The position numbers and the translations under genes were made by a program. The notes beneath the pieces were generated by a model, which ran no database searches, was not told the origin of the DNA, and saw only the letters and a list, made by a program, of their open reading frames with translations. Source: Acridotheres tristis (taxonomy: Eukaryota; Chordata; Aves; Passeriformes; Sturnidae). From it: DNA of 64,000 bases. Shown piece after piece: positions 23,322 through 36,527 of this stretch. The stretch lies in contig CM072884.1 of the NCBI GenBank assembly GCA_037013685.1, forward strand, positions 3,472,001 to 3,536,000, given 5' to 3'. Position 1 is the first letter of the stretch, and every line of letters begins with the position of its first letter.

Positions 23322-26300
23322 ATTAATTGTTATTTATTTATGTAGTGGAAGTGCTTGAAACTTTATCTTACAAAAGCACTTTAACATGTCGATCTTTAAA
23401 AGTAGAGGAATTCCATTTGAAGTAAAGCTTAAAATTAAAAAAGGTGTTTCAATTTTCTAAGGAACTGACCTTGTGTAGCCATCCTGTGTCAGAACAATCA
23501 TAGATGTAAACAATTAGGGAAAAAAGCAGATGTGAGGCACTGCCCAGCCCTGGCACTGCACCGGCACAGACAGAGCCTTAGGAGCAGGGTTCTGAAGAGA
23601 ATCCTTCCAAAAACACGTGCTGTTGTTCCAGTATTTCAGTTCTGCTCAATGGAATAGAGCAGGACAATTTCAGCAGCTGTAGTTCTGAGCTGTCAGCTCA
23701 AAAGCTGGTTATTTCTACAATGTGCAGCCACATGAGTTTTATATATACAGTCATGGCTGTATATGAACATGAGATGTACATAGAGATCCACACTCCTCTT
23801 GGATTGCCTGTGCTTAGGTCTGGCCTACTTGAGTTGTACATTCACCTATTCTGAGCTCACAGCACATTCTGGAATTTACTTCACTCTTTGTGCTGCTCAG
23901 TAAAACCCAGTGTTTGAATTTGTCCCTTCAATGCCCTACCCCAGCTTTAAATTTCCGAGTTTCTTTTGCTGTCACATTTTTCCCTTTGCTTCTAAAAATA
24001 AAACACATCAAAAACAACTGGAAAAGAAAGCTAAGCTTCTATGATATTTTACATATTTCTTGAAGAGAAAAAAAATGAAAAATGCAATGGAGATCTTCCA
24101 GAAGCAGTCACCTGCAGAATACTGTCTATCTTTAGTCACTTGTGTAGTAGATAGTAGTATGTTAAGACAAACATGCAACAAAGCACCTCAGTAAAAAAAT
24201 CTAATTCTCTGTAATGTATTTCAGGTAGCAGTGCCATGAGAAATTTGACTTTATCTCAAGTCTTGCTGATTTACAGTATACAATCAGTGCTTGATGCAGA
24301 TGAAAACAATTTTTTTCCCCACCTGGGTCAGTGCAGGAAATTTCCTGAGGGAAAATGTTTTGTTCTTCCTAATTTTTTTGCTTTATATTGTGAAGATTGT
24401 TTATAAGGTTGAAGGATTTTCTGCTTTGACTGCTGAAGAAGAGCTAGGATAACAGGGTAAGAGTTACTGCAGTGGCTTTGATCTGAATATTCCCTCCTCA
24501 TGGGAATCATCCTGAATATACAACCTGGTTGCCTGAGCTAGAGATCATTTATAATCTGTGATTATTAAATTTTATATCTCTAGACTCCCTTGGAGTACTG
24601 CCACTTCCTGCATGTATTTTAAAGTTATGAATGAATATACAATAAAATAAAAGTATATCAAATTAATCACAAGCAATGAGATAAGTTTTGTGTAAGAGTA
24701 AAGCTTGAATCTTTATAGAGTGTTGAGGCAGGTTTTTCACTGCTATCATATTTATGCCTTTTTGGGTAGGAATGTTGTATATAGCAGGGCTTTTTAAAAT
24801 TCTCATCACGTGTTTTATGTCCACAGAGTTAAGGTTAGTCAGGAAAATGACAGAACTTCTTCAGTGAAGAGAAATTTAGGCACAGGAGCATTTACTAAGG
24901 GTAATGAATTGTAGTTTTGGTTGGTAAAATGACAAAAATAGAATAACAGCATAACTTGTATATGTGGTTATAGTCAACAGCATTATGTTACAGAGAGAAT
25001 AGAGGCCTAGAAAGCTTATTTGGCTTGCAGCCTCAGAAAAATGTTCTCTTCAACTGTTCCACTGAAAAAGGGAGTTTTTTTTCCTTTTCAATATCATTAT
25101 TTGTATTTTGTCTTCACAAAGTAAAGCAGCTAGTAGTGACATATTGGGAGTAAGTTAAAAAAAAACAACCTTCATTTGGTTGCCTTAGTTCATTTGCCAC
25201 CAACTAATGGAAAGTTTCACAACAGAAAATTAAACTGAGAATGGACAGTTTTTTGAGAGCAGTGCAAGAATTATTTAATATTTATATAAACGGTAGTCCA
25301 AAATCTCCTAGCACTTTAATGTTCAGTGAACATTTCAATGAAATTTTATAATTGTGTGCAACTTTTAATCTACGTCCTGCAGATATATAAATTGTATAAG
25401 CTTAAAAATATCTAATTACATATTCTGACTAAACAAGATTTTTAAATTTGGGTTCTTGTAAAATTATCGAAAAGTATATTATTAAGATTTTGTGTTAAAC
25501 ATCAAGTAGAGTATGCTTTTGGAAAGCTTCTAAATTTAGCTAAAACCTAAATCCAGCTGTTGTAGTTGCTATGTAGAACTGTAATATTTTCAAAGAAAAA
25601 TGCAATGAGTGTTAAGTCACATGTTAAGAAGCAAAGTACTTTGTTGAAATCACTCTTTTTGGTGATTTTAGTGAAGAGGAAATGGATTAGCTTCTAACTT
25701 GTGGTTTAAGAATAAGGTCAAGGATATAAAAGAAGCCAGAAATACTTCTGGAGATTACTGAAAATTGTTTCTGTGCAATTCTGAGGGTATTTTATACAGT
25801 TTTCAGTTACTTTGGATAGATTTTTTTGGCTTTTCTTTTCACTGTGTTTTGATTTCTTGAAATTTCACTTCATTACAAAAGTTGAATATTTATTATAATT
25901 TTTGATCTTTTTACATTTGCACTGATACATGAAAACTGTTTAAATATTAGGAATGATGCTTGTCACAGAACATGTGAAGAGTGTTGAATACTGCTATAAA
26001 ATTCTGCATCAATTACCTCCCACCTGGTGGATTCCTTGGAAGTGGCATTCAACAATTTTTAGATTCTGTGTGGTTCATATTGAAAGGGAAGCACAGCCCT
26101 GAAAAGCTCATAGCTTTGTGTGATACAATTTATGTTTACTTTTATTACCCTTGGAATGTGGCATTTTATCCAGAATCTTAGTTTGTCTAAAGTAATGCCA
26201 CAACCAGTGCTAACTGACATGATATTTGAGGCAGCAACTTTTTTAATCCAGGATTTTTAAAAATCATTTTAAAGAGTGAAGGACATTTTGAGACCTTAAA

Positions 26301-26617
26301 TTAAAGGCAGATGTAAAGTTCTTACCATTCCTGGATTCCCCAGCTCTTTTTCCACTTATTGAAGAACATAGGAAACTAAATTTTATCACTTTTTTTATTT
26401 GCTGCATTTTCTGTCAGAGAAGGAAGCACACTATAACAGGGGAGCTGTTCATATTTTTTAAAAAATCTGTATCATTTGTTTCAGACATATTTCTTCTAGT
26501 GCACTTAATTTTTAAAGTCTGCATCCATGGATCCAGCTCTCCATTCACCCTGGATGGGGGCTTCACAAAGAAGGTTTTTCAGAAATCTCTAGCATTTTAC
26601 AACAGGAACTCAGATGT

Positions 26618-26637
26618 AAGGTATGATATCATACCTT
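26618..26637. other. Perfect 20-bp palindrome
   Basis: AAGGTATGATATCATACCTT equals its own reverse complement with no spacer. Single mismatches bound it on both sides. No function is assigned. Confidence 0.9.
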
Positions 26638-27626
26638 GTTAAAGAGCAGTTCGATTTCAGCTAACTCGGAGAAAAAATAACACTACACAAAACTACTAAA
26701 GCAATTTTCCTGTGTGAATGCTGGAAGTAGCCAAGAAAAAAGGAGTGATGGATATGTGCCACATTTCTATTCTGGTTCTCTTTGTAGACAGATAATGAAA
26801 TTCATTTTCCAACAGAAAATTCACAATGTTTTAGGTAACCATGACTATTTATAGCTTAATTAAAATACTATATTAAATGCAGAAAGTATTTTCTTAATTA
26901 GCTGGGGACTTGTTAATAGCAGTAATGGTATCTAATATAAATATCTGTAGATCATTCTCTATGATAATGCATTCTTGAGCTGTGCTGCCATTCAGAAATA
27001 GCTATTATTTGCAAATTGTTACAAGTCTGACTTTTTTCTAGCTGTTGTCTCACAAGTTTTCTGGCTGCATTTTCCAGTTCCTTTGGCTTTTCCTTCCTTC
27101 CAGTCTGTCAGCAGGCTTGCAGCATTTTCATCTCTGCTACTTGCATTGCTCAGATTCCCCTCAGTGCTCAATCTGTTCTGCTTTCACTTTGCCACTTTCT
27201 GGGCTGCATTTGTAATCTGTCCAGAAACAGGAACTGACAGCTGGTCAGTTGGAAAATGGGACAACCAAGAAATTGTGGTGACATCAGTTTAATGGACTTT
27301 AAACAACAAAATAAGACAAACCATATCTAGCATAATTGAACAATAAAGTGGTTCATTTATTAACATAAGTATTAGGATTGAGTTTTCTGAGTCAATGGTG
27401 AAATTTTGCTTTTTTTAGAAAATATTGATACCTTGTAATTAAATATGTAGCCTCCATCTTTAAACTTTCACCAGCATCTCTAAAATACCCTCAACTACAG
27501 CCAGCCTTTGAAGTGAAAGGAACCCATTTATCCAACACTGAGTGAAGATTTGCTCTGGTCTCCCAAATCATCAGAATTAGGCTAACTGGGAGGGGTTTTT
27601 ACTGCCTATTATGTTTATATTATATA

Positions 27627-27630
<4 letters not shown>

Positions 27631-27671
<41 letters not shown>

Positions 27672-27686
27672 TTATATATACACACA
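27631..27686. repeat. (TG)n microsatellite running into a TA/CA inverted repeat
   Basis: About 16 TG units (27631-27663) pass into TATATATA, a TTT and then ATATATACACACA. The right half of the tract (27673-27686) is complementary to 27657-27670, giving a 14-bp perfect stem with a 2-nt spacer. Confidence 0.93.
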
Positions 27687-29394
27687 TCATTCTATATCAC
27701 TTGAAGATGGTTTGGGACTCGGGGTTTTTTATCCTGTTCATGTTCATATGAAACCTTAAACGTGTACTATACATAAATTATCTTTACAGCATTGAACACC
27801 CTTTAAAAAAAGCCCGAATTCAAACCAATACAAAGCTGGCCAGGACCCCTGAAACATAACTTTTGGCCTTCCTCTATGCAAGTACATATTAAAAACAAAT
27901 GTGCTGTTTTCCAAATAGCAATAATTTGGAGAGATGTTTGTCTTTTAGCACAGTGACACGGTATGATAACACCTACTTGTTAAATCTGAAGTGCTTTTTT
28001 ATTACAACTATGCATTTGTGTTAAGAGGATGTCAGCAAATGGATGCTAAAATGCTCCCTAGAAAATTTCTGGGGAAAAAAAAGATTTGTTTAGATTGTTT
28101 GTCAGCAAGACTGTTTGCATGAAAACTATGCTGGAAATTATGGTAACCACTTCAAGGAACAGGACTTAGTAAGACAGTGCATCCCTTTTCAGGCCATATT
28201 GACCAGGTAATATTGCATGTGTCTCATGCAGGAATCATTGGAAACAACTAGGTTTGGACACATGTTCAAGAATTGAGAATAAAGAGCCAGAGATGTTGAC
28301 AACTAGGCTGACACTATTTAAATGATGAAATCTGCACTGAAGTAGCAATACAGGGATTTTGAAGGTGTTATCTTTTGAGGGGAAAAAGAAAACTAAGAAA
28401 AAACAGTCATAATGTGAAAGATTCTTGTCAACAGATAATAAAATGTTTTCTTTAAGGTTATGAATGACAAGGTCATCTTGTCTTGGTAGATATTGCTGTT
28501 ACTTTTTGGTGTTTTGTATGATTTTATTACCAAATAAGAGTAATATATGAGGATTCTGTTTTTTATTCAGACTTATGAGTAAAGCAGGCCAAATGTTTAT
28601 CAGGTATCCAAAGTGTCTCAGAAATATCATGTGTATAAAATAAATAATTTGCAGAAAAACAGCTAAAGATAATCAGTACAAGTAATACAAAAGTGCATGA
28701 AAGTGACAATAGGACAATTGATAAAACTGATGCAATAAAGATTAGACAGTCATAGTCAAAATATTTTAGCTTACAGTGGAATACATTGGTCTGAAAAGTA
28801 CACAGTGATGTTTTGCTACAATATTAATTTCAACAAATCTTAATAGTTAAGTATATTTTCAAAATAAATTGGACAAGTTGTTTTTTGGGAGACAGTTTGT
28901 ATTAAAAAATCAATAAAAATGATGGTATAGGTTTAATGTAGTATTGCTTCAGATAGACAAGGTGATAAAATGCGTGGCAGAAATCTTTCAGATCAGTAAA
29001 ATGGATCATCTGGCAGGTAGCTCCAATTGATTCTGGCACACTGGAGTTAGCTACAATTTTGGAAGTTTGGCCCATTGATAAATTTAAGAGATGATGAAAT
29101 AATTAGGATAAATGTAAAAAACGCAAATGTTTGTGTCCTTTCTCCTAACACAAAAAAATTTACCAATATTCTTATGCTGAGTGATGAGATTAAAAGACTG
29201 CTAATTTTGCAAGAGATAGGCTGGGAGGGCTTCAGGTACCTTGCAGGGTAGGATTTGGACAAACTGCCTTTTGTGTCATGAAACATTCCTTATTTTAGAC
29301 TTTTGAGACACAAAAAGTTGAATCAATGGATGGAATTGAGAATGATAAAACTTTCCATTTAATTTGTTCATTGACAGCGCAGAAAGGAAAGAAA

Positions 29395-29426
29395 TACCTA
29401 ATTTATAAAATACCTAATTTATAAAA
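29395..29426. repeat. 16-bp direct tandem duplication
   Basis: TACCTAATTTATAAAA occurs twice head to tail, at 29395-29410 and 29411-29426, with no differences. Confidence 0.9.
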
Positions 29427-30914
29427 ATTTCCCATTTCTATGGAGAGGCGGGTTTGTGGTCAGTTAAACTACGTGGAGTGGGTAGGTCAAAAAGTATGGA
29501 AAAAATAGTCTGCTTTTATGTAGAAGATACTGTTCAGGTGGAGAGTTTGCATATGTGAACAATGAAAATTCTGGTCAGCTGTAAAAAAAAATGTTCACCA
29601 ACGTTACTTTAAACTAAAGGCTGTAGGTGTGAGATCTTTCCAAGATTATGGTAACATATATTAATTTTTATTATGTTGGCATTTAAGTTTTTGAGAGATT
29701 TTAAATATTTTCGTCTGGTTTTAGATGTTTGTGATTTTACTCACGTTAACTGATAGAAATATTATGTTTTGTTTTACTACTGCAAAATACACTGGTTGAG
29801 AAATTACTTAAGCATAATGAATTTTGTGGTCATTTTGTAGGGCAAGCACAAAAAAAAATCGTATGATGGGTGTCTTTTCTCTTTATACCCATGATTATGC
29901 CACAAGTCAAAAGCTATTTTGCCATAATTTCATTTCACATCCTTCTGGTCTCCATATTTAACAAGAGTCTTGCATATTATTGCCTGTGTGAGGATTCCAA
30001 AAGATGAAAAGATCAGCCCATTCCACATCAGTTTGTTGCTGAATTTTCTCAAGAAACCAAAATAGAAGGATTATTTTAATCTGTGAAACACTGTGCCCTC
30101 TATTATGACTCATGTTTACTCATACAGTTTGCTCCTCACCACTGCTGCTCTCCTAAGAAACTCATTAGAAGCCAGGAAATTACTGGGAGCATTTATCAAA
30201 CCAGTCACATTCCACTGGAAACACCAGTAAGGAACTGGAGGCTAAGGAGCCTTTTCCAGATTATTCTGTTGGTCTGCAATAAAGGGAACCAGCAAACGAA
30301 ACATTACCTGAGACCCTCAATATGAAAAAGAAATTCCAACCATAAAAAAACAGAGATTAAAAAAAGATGACAGCAAGCACACTAAAACATTCCCAGGTGC
30401 TCCAGAAATAGAGTCTTGATAAAAAACCAGAAAGTTCTTTTTGGATGAATGCTGATGAACTGGGTCCTCTAGAAGAAAGACACTATCTTCTGTTTCTTGA
30501 TTATATCCTTATCCAAAGAACCTCTCTTTATTACTTTGGAAAAGTAACTTCATCAAAAAAGTAATTAACTGCCTGTATTACTTCCTATGCTTTCTACCAG
30601 GAAACTGAATTTTGATCAGTTTGCCTTTTTGGGAAAGAAAGCTGACATCAAGAAATGTTCACACAGATAAATATTAACCTCGTAAAGTTTTATGGTCAAG
30701 GAAAAAAAGTAATGTATCTATTTAAAATGACTCCTTTGGGAACATAGATACTGGAACTTCATTTTACCAAAATACCTTGGGACACTTGGAAATGCTGGGT
30801 TTTTTTCAATTAAAGCAGTAATTTACATGTTAAATAAGACATTTATATTGCCTTTATTGACATACAAATAAGATACTAGAATGCTCAACTTCAGTTAATC
30901 TGAAGATTCTTTAT

Positions 30915-31040
30915 CTTTGGAAGGTGTTGAGATCTGACTGGACAAAACCCAGAGCAGTGTAGTTTGAATTCACTGTTGGTCGTGGTTTGAGCTAGAGGTG
31001 ACTTTGCAAAGTCTCTTCCAGCTTGGATGATTCTATAATT
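30915..31040 (+). mobile_element. CR1 LINE, eroded 3' fragment
   Basis: The fragment keeps the CR1 pattern GACTGGACAAAACCC, then GTTTGAGCTAGAGGTGACTT, CTCTTCCAGCTTGGATGATT and the tail ATTCTATAATT. Substitutions are frequent, so this is an old copy. Sense orientation to EPHA6. Confidence 0.8.
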
Positions 31041-34000
31041 AATGCATCAAAAAGAAAATATTTCTGCCTACATCAACTCATTTTAATTTGTTTAAGGTAA
31101 TTTCTTGTCAGTTCTTCTCCATTCTTTTGCCTCCAGACTTAAAAAAAATAGGTGAAAATGCAGCATTTTTTATCAGCCTTTGTGTTGCCACCGTAAAAGT
31201 TATTAAATTTATGTGATGTAGTGACATGTAGTGCTTAAAGGTGCACAGATACCTGAATGAATACACACAGTGATTGATTTTGACCCAGTGACCCAACAGC
31301 ATTTGGGAACAAACAGCTAATTTTAACAAATGACAAGTTGCTTATTTTTCCCTTCTTTGTGAAACATTTTCCAGCTAATATCATTGACCTGTTTGGGCTT
31401 TTTTTCTTATCAAAATGACTTGATATAAAGCTTGTATTCATTATCTGTCATAAAACGGAAGGCAAAAGATGCAAAGTTTAAGCATCGAAAAAAAAAATAA
31501 AACCTGACACTTAAAGGTTTTTCCTGCTCTACAGCACTGAATCTGAGGTGTAAAGCTGTAGTGTCTGTATCTTAATCAAGTTAAAATGCTTTTGCCATCT
31601 TGATTGTAAGTAGCATCACAGAAGGGAGCTCCTGACAAGGGTGAATCCCAGATGGAGTGAATTTTTCTCTATGCTCTATAACCTCATAAAACTGGGGTTT
31701 TTTTCTGCAACATAATCTCAAGTTTGAAGCTGTGATGCTTATCCTGTGGGCTTTGATTCTGTGGCAGAGCATCAGTTAGAAAGATTTTCTGTGGGATTCT
31801 TATTACCTTTATTAATTTATTGAGTTTCTCAGGCAGTTCTCCAGAGCAGGAAGAGGAGAACCTTGGTGGAGCTGTAGTTGTTCTGGGAGATGCATTCCTC
31901 TCCTGCTTTCCACAGATTTCTCCTCTGGGACTCCAAAAGGGTTCAGCTTACCTGATATTTCTGTAAAGCAAACAGGTTTTAACCTTTCAGGCTTACAGAG
32001 GTGAACATTGTGCTGATGATATAATGGCAAATTCTTCCCATGGAAAAGATCAAATCTTAGTTGGGAAATGCAACAAAAAAAAGAAGTGGCTTATCTCACT
32101 GCAAGCTACCTCAGGGTCAGCCAGTAGTAGACCCGCATTTGGAATTAAGAAGCTCTTAAATCTTGGTTAAAGCTTTTTTCTCTCTCTTCCATTCTCACAC
32201 CATTACATTGTATCTAATGATCTGCCTTTCCACAAGAGCTGCAATCACTGATCCCACAGTCAGGTTTCTAATCTGACATTTCAAAACCAATATTTATTAT
32301 AGTGAGAATTTACATGGGGACCTTTTTTTCAGGGAAGGCTCTGGACAATTCTACAGAAAACCTGATTTTGCTTCAAGAAGCTAGAAAATTTAATTAAAAC
32401 ATCTGATCTGTCTTTTCTCTTTAGCTTAATCCCTTAGATCAGTGGCACGTGAAAAGTTCTCTATTTTACAGGATCACAAGTTATTTTTTTCCCCACACTT
32501 CACCTGAAACCCACATTCAAGTACAGAGCTCTGCACACTGTCTGATACAGCTCTCAGCATTTATTTGGTTTCATCAGAGGCTGAGGAAACTGAAGGAAAA
32601 TCTGCAGATAGGTGACAAGAGTGACCCCAGCAAAGAGCAAATCCCGTGGAGCTCAGAACTGGAGCCCTGGGATGGAGGCTTTTAGGAATAACGGGTCAAG
32701 AGGCAAAACGTGCAGATCAGCTTTAAAATACAGCAGCTGCTTTCAGATTTCCTTCAGCCACAGCAAACAGCACTCACATCTCTACTCACAAAGAAAAAGA
32801 AACTCATTGTCAGGGCAAGGTGCTGAATGCTGTATTTTAATATTTTTATTTTAGTTCTATTTTTTATTTCCAGATATTGTTAAAGAATGACAAATGGGAT
32901 AAACATTTAAATGGGGGAAAAAAAGGCTTTATTAAAAGCCTGCTATTCCACAAAGATGAGCGTGCTTAAAGCTTTTTTTTTAAATAGGTGATAACCCAAA
33001 TCATCTCGAGTTGGACTTTTTAGTGAGTTGTGGGAAATGGAGGTCAGTAAAGGACAAAGCTTCCTGAGAGTTTGCAGAGTACTAAAGTCTGTGAAAACTT
33101 AAAGTGTGTTTAAGCAGAGCTTTCCTGCTGCCTTTGATGTTGTAATTCCCATCCTATTGAAGGGAGAGTTAACACTGGATTTTCTTTTTTCACATAATGA
33201 GTGTTTTTCATATTGATAAAAACATTAGCATTAATGTTCAGTAAGAGTTGTACCAAAACCTGAATGGCCCATTCTCAGTTGCAGGTAAAATAATAAACAT
33301 TTTTTTTCACTGTAATTAAGATGATGGTGCTATGTAGACATAAATTAGACAAAGTTTGTAACTAGAATGAATTTAATTCATTAGACTCCTTCTGCACACA
33401 ATCTTCCATGCACAAAAGCTTTTCTTCTGGTCTGCTTGGGACAGACTAGAAAATTTATCTGCTTTTTCCACTATATCAATTAATCTAGTAAAAACTATAG
33501 CATCCACTCCACAAATCTTTAGTTAACTATAGAATGAAATAGTTTGTTTCAACATCTAAACTTGCAATAATCTAAACAATAAACAGGATGCAAATTTTGA
33601 ATCTTTAAAATCTCAATTATGGCAAATCCTTAAAATACAATTAAAATATTTGGCCAGAAGAATTAGTTAAGCATTGGATATTTAGGAATACATTAGGAAT
33701 ATTGTTTTGAACTGTGTTTTTATTCAGAATTTAATAGAATCTTCCAGATTTGCATACTTTGATGGGAATAAATAAAAATGCAATTTTCAAAAATACGCAG
33801 TGTACAATTAAATGTATAAAAATGCATTTATAATAAAAAATCTAGATCTCTGTGGAGATTAACTAGGGCTAGTTGGAGATGATTAAATCTTTAGCCTGAG
33901 TTCATTTAAATATATGCAGATTTTTTAGAAATAGCTACAGTTAAGAAATTCTTGTAAAAAATTTTTCATAAATACTTAATTGTTTGCAATAGAAAGGCTT

Positions 34001-34667
34001 AAAAAAGATTTTTTGTTTCTAGAAAAAATGAGACATGGATTAAAACGAATCAAATAGTTGAAGCTGGTTTTGTGTGGACAGCCCTTTAAATAATAAATTA
34101 GCCCAAAATTTCATTTAAATTTGTATGCTTCTTCTGTTGTTTTACTGACACTGCTCATACCCCAATGCAGGGCATTGTCTTTAGACCTCTCAGTGATAAT
34201 AAGTGGATTTTCTGTATTTCACATACAGGCTGAGTAAAATAACTGTAAAATAAAATATTTTAAGCCGTTTTGTAGACTTGTAACACAGTAATTTTATGAA
34301 AATTCAGGAAAATCCCACATTTCCAGTAATACTGTTCCTCTGCAGATGTATTTTTAGGTAGTACTTTAGGACCTGTTTACTTAAAAATGCAACTTCTGTA
34401 GTTCAGTTCTATAAATGTAAATGTCTCTGACCATTGTGGCAAAGACTGTACCATTCCCATTCTGGTTTCTGATAAAGTCAGCAGGAAGAGAGGAGGAAAA
34501 AAATTTGCTTTCTGTGTCTTTCTGAGAGTGCTCTCTAGAATAGCTCAGTGCCAGGTGTTAGTTGCTATGAAGGAAATTTATGTTAAAAACAGCACAGATG
34601 AACAGATGTACATACAAAGTAGGGAGTTAGTGTTTAGTCTATGTGTTCCTAAAATTGATGGTTTATT

Positions 34668-34683
34668 AAAAAAAAAAAAAAAA
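34668..34683. repeat. Poly-A tract (A16)
   Basis: Uninterrupted A homopolymer. The bases on either side are unique sequence without a retrotransposon end. Confidence 0.85.
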
Positions 34684-36503
34684 TGCTACAGTATATAGTC
34701 AGCTTAGAGCAAACTATATGTGCTTGCTCATTAGTTTGGGAAAAGTTAATCCATATCCAGCTACAGCATTTCTTCAGAAGTTGCTCCCAAAAGGAAGAGT
34801 GGAATTCCAGCAGCTTTCTATCTAATGCCTAAGTCTGGCTGGAACAACATTCCAGGTGCATGCCTGACAGTGGAATCCCAGAGCTGGATTTGAGTTTTCT
34901 TCATAGCAATGTTACACTAAATCAGGAGAATGTGCCTTTAATGATACTGTTTTCTTTTCCAAATAAAGAAAATATCTTTCTTTACCTGTCCTTGGAATAC
35001 TCCATGGCACAAACAAATCACTTACTTAATGCCATTCCAGTTTACTGATAAAATGAAGCTCTGTAATCAACTGGGTTTTTGGGAAAAATTGATAGAGGCT
35101 GATGAAAATACACCAGACTCTCGACAGACTGTCTTGGAACCTGCTCTACTCAGCTGTGATGACGAATATCTTTTGTCACCACAGTGTAGTGCTAATCTCT
35201 CAAATCAGTGCTTCCTATGCAGTAAAGCTTCCATCAGAGATCTAATCCTGCTCCTATTTAAGTCAGCAAGAAAAATAGAACAGGTTCGAGGGCAGTATAT
35301 GCAGAGAATTATAATCTCTGTAAATAAACAGACATTCTACTTGTAATCAATCATAGGGCAAGGAGCAGCAAATATTAGAGGGGAAATACAGATCATTTGC
35401 TTCCATTACTGTATTAGGCCAATGGTTTTACTGGCTTAAGACTTTTAGTACATAATAGTAGATAATACTGAAGTTGCAAGGGCAGAAAATTCGGTTTTTG
35501 TCTATTGCAATGCTGCTTGTCCCTGAAGAATAGAAAATAACAGAATGTGGTAGGACCACCCCCCCTGGGGGTTATATTCAGTCCAATACACAGCCAATAA
35601 CTACCCATGCTGTTTATTTATTTGTCTGATAACTTGGAACATCTATTCTGTTCTGAACAGAAAATATTTCGCCTGTCTGGTGCTGACTGGGAGGCTGCAG
35701 TTGTGCATCACATCATCTCAGTAAGAGAGCTCAGCTATCCAGTCACAAATAGTTCTTCAGAAAAGCTAATGAGTTAGAAAGTTGAAAGGAATTTTTTCAG
35801 CAAATTTGCTGGCTCCCCTTTCATGTGTTTTTATGGGTTTTTTAACATTAAGCGTGAAAAATAAAGTGTGTGGTCATGTCTTGGTACACAGTTCTTTGAC
35901 AGTTTCATTATTCAGAGGCACAGATGGCCCATTTGTAAATCACAGCAAAAATACCTAATGCAGGTATTTTATTTTTTTATGAGACTAGGTTCTAGAGAAA
36001 TATTGACATGGCTAATGATGACTATGCTTTCATTGCCAAAATGAGGAAAAGTACATTAATTCTGTGTACAGCAATAAGCTCTTGATTTTTTTAATCTTAG
36101 ATGCTGATATTTAGGGCTAAACATAAAGAATAATAGTTCCCAGCATAAGCTTGCCAGAATGCACATTCTTTCAAGTGCATAAATGTGCAAAAGGGATATC
36201 TACATCTTGTTTTCCTGCAAATAGGGGGGAAAAAAAGGTGTGTAAGAAGATATAAAACACAGGATGGGTAACTCAAGCTCTGGGTGCTTTTTCCTTCTTA
36301 CTTTAAAGTCTCACATTTTTTTTCAATAAAGGCAAATGAAGCACTACTATTTAAATAGCATTGCAGGAGCTGAATTGAAGTCATTTCAGTGCCTCAGAAA
36401 TGCTGATGTGAGGTGGCAGAGCTATCAATAAAGTTGGCTGCACGGAGTTTAATGGAGCAAAGGCTGCCTTGGACAAGGAATAAAAAAATTATGAAAACAC
36501 CAG

Positions 36504-36527
36504 AAAAAAAAAAAAAAAAAAAAAAAA
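36504..36527. repeat. Poly-A tract (A24)
   Basis: The longest uninterrupted homopolymer in the window. I see no upstream processed-gene body or target-site duplication that would mark a retrocopy. Confidence 0.9.

Noticed and set aside
36400..36527. Poly-A of 24 as the tail of a processed pseudogene
   Set aside because: No coding remnant, polyadenylation signal or target-site duplication is visible upstream of the A run.
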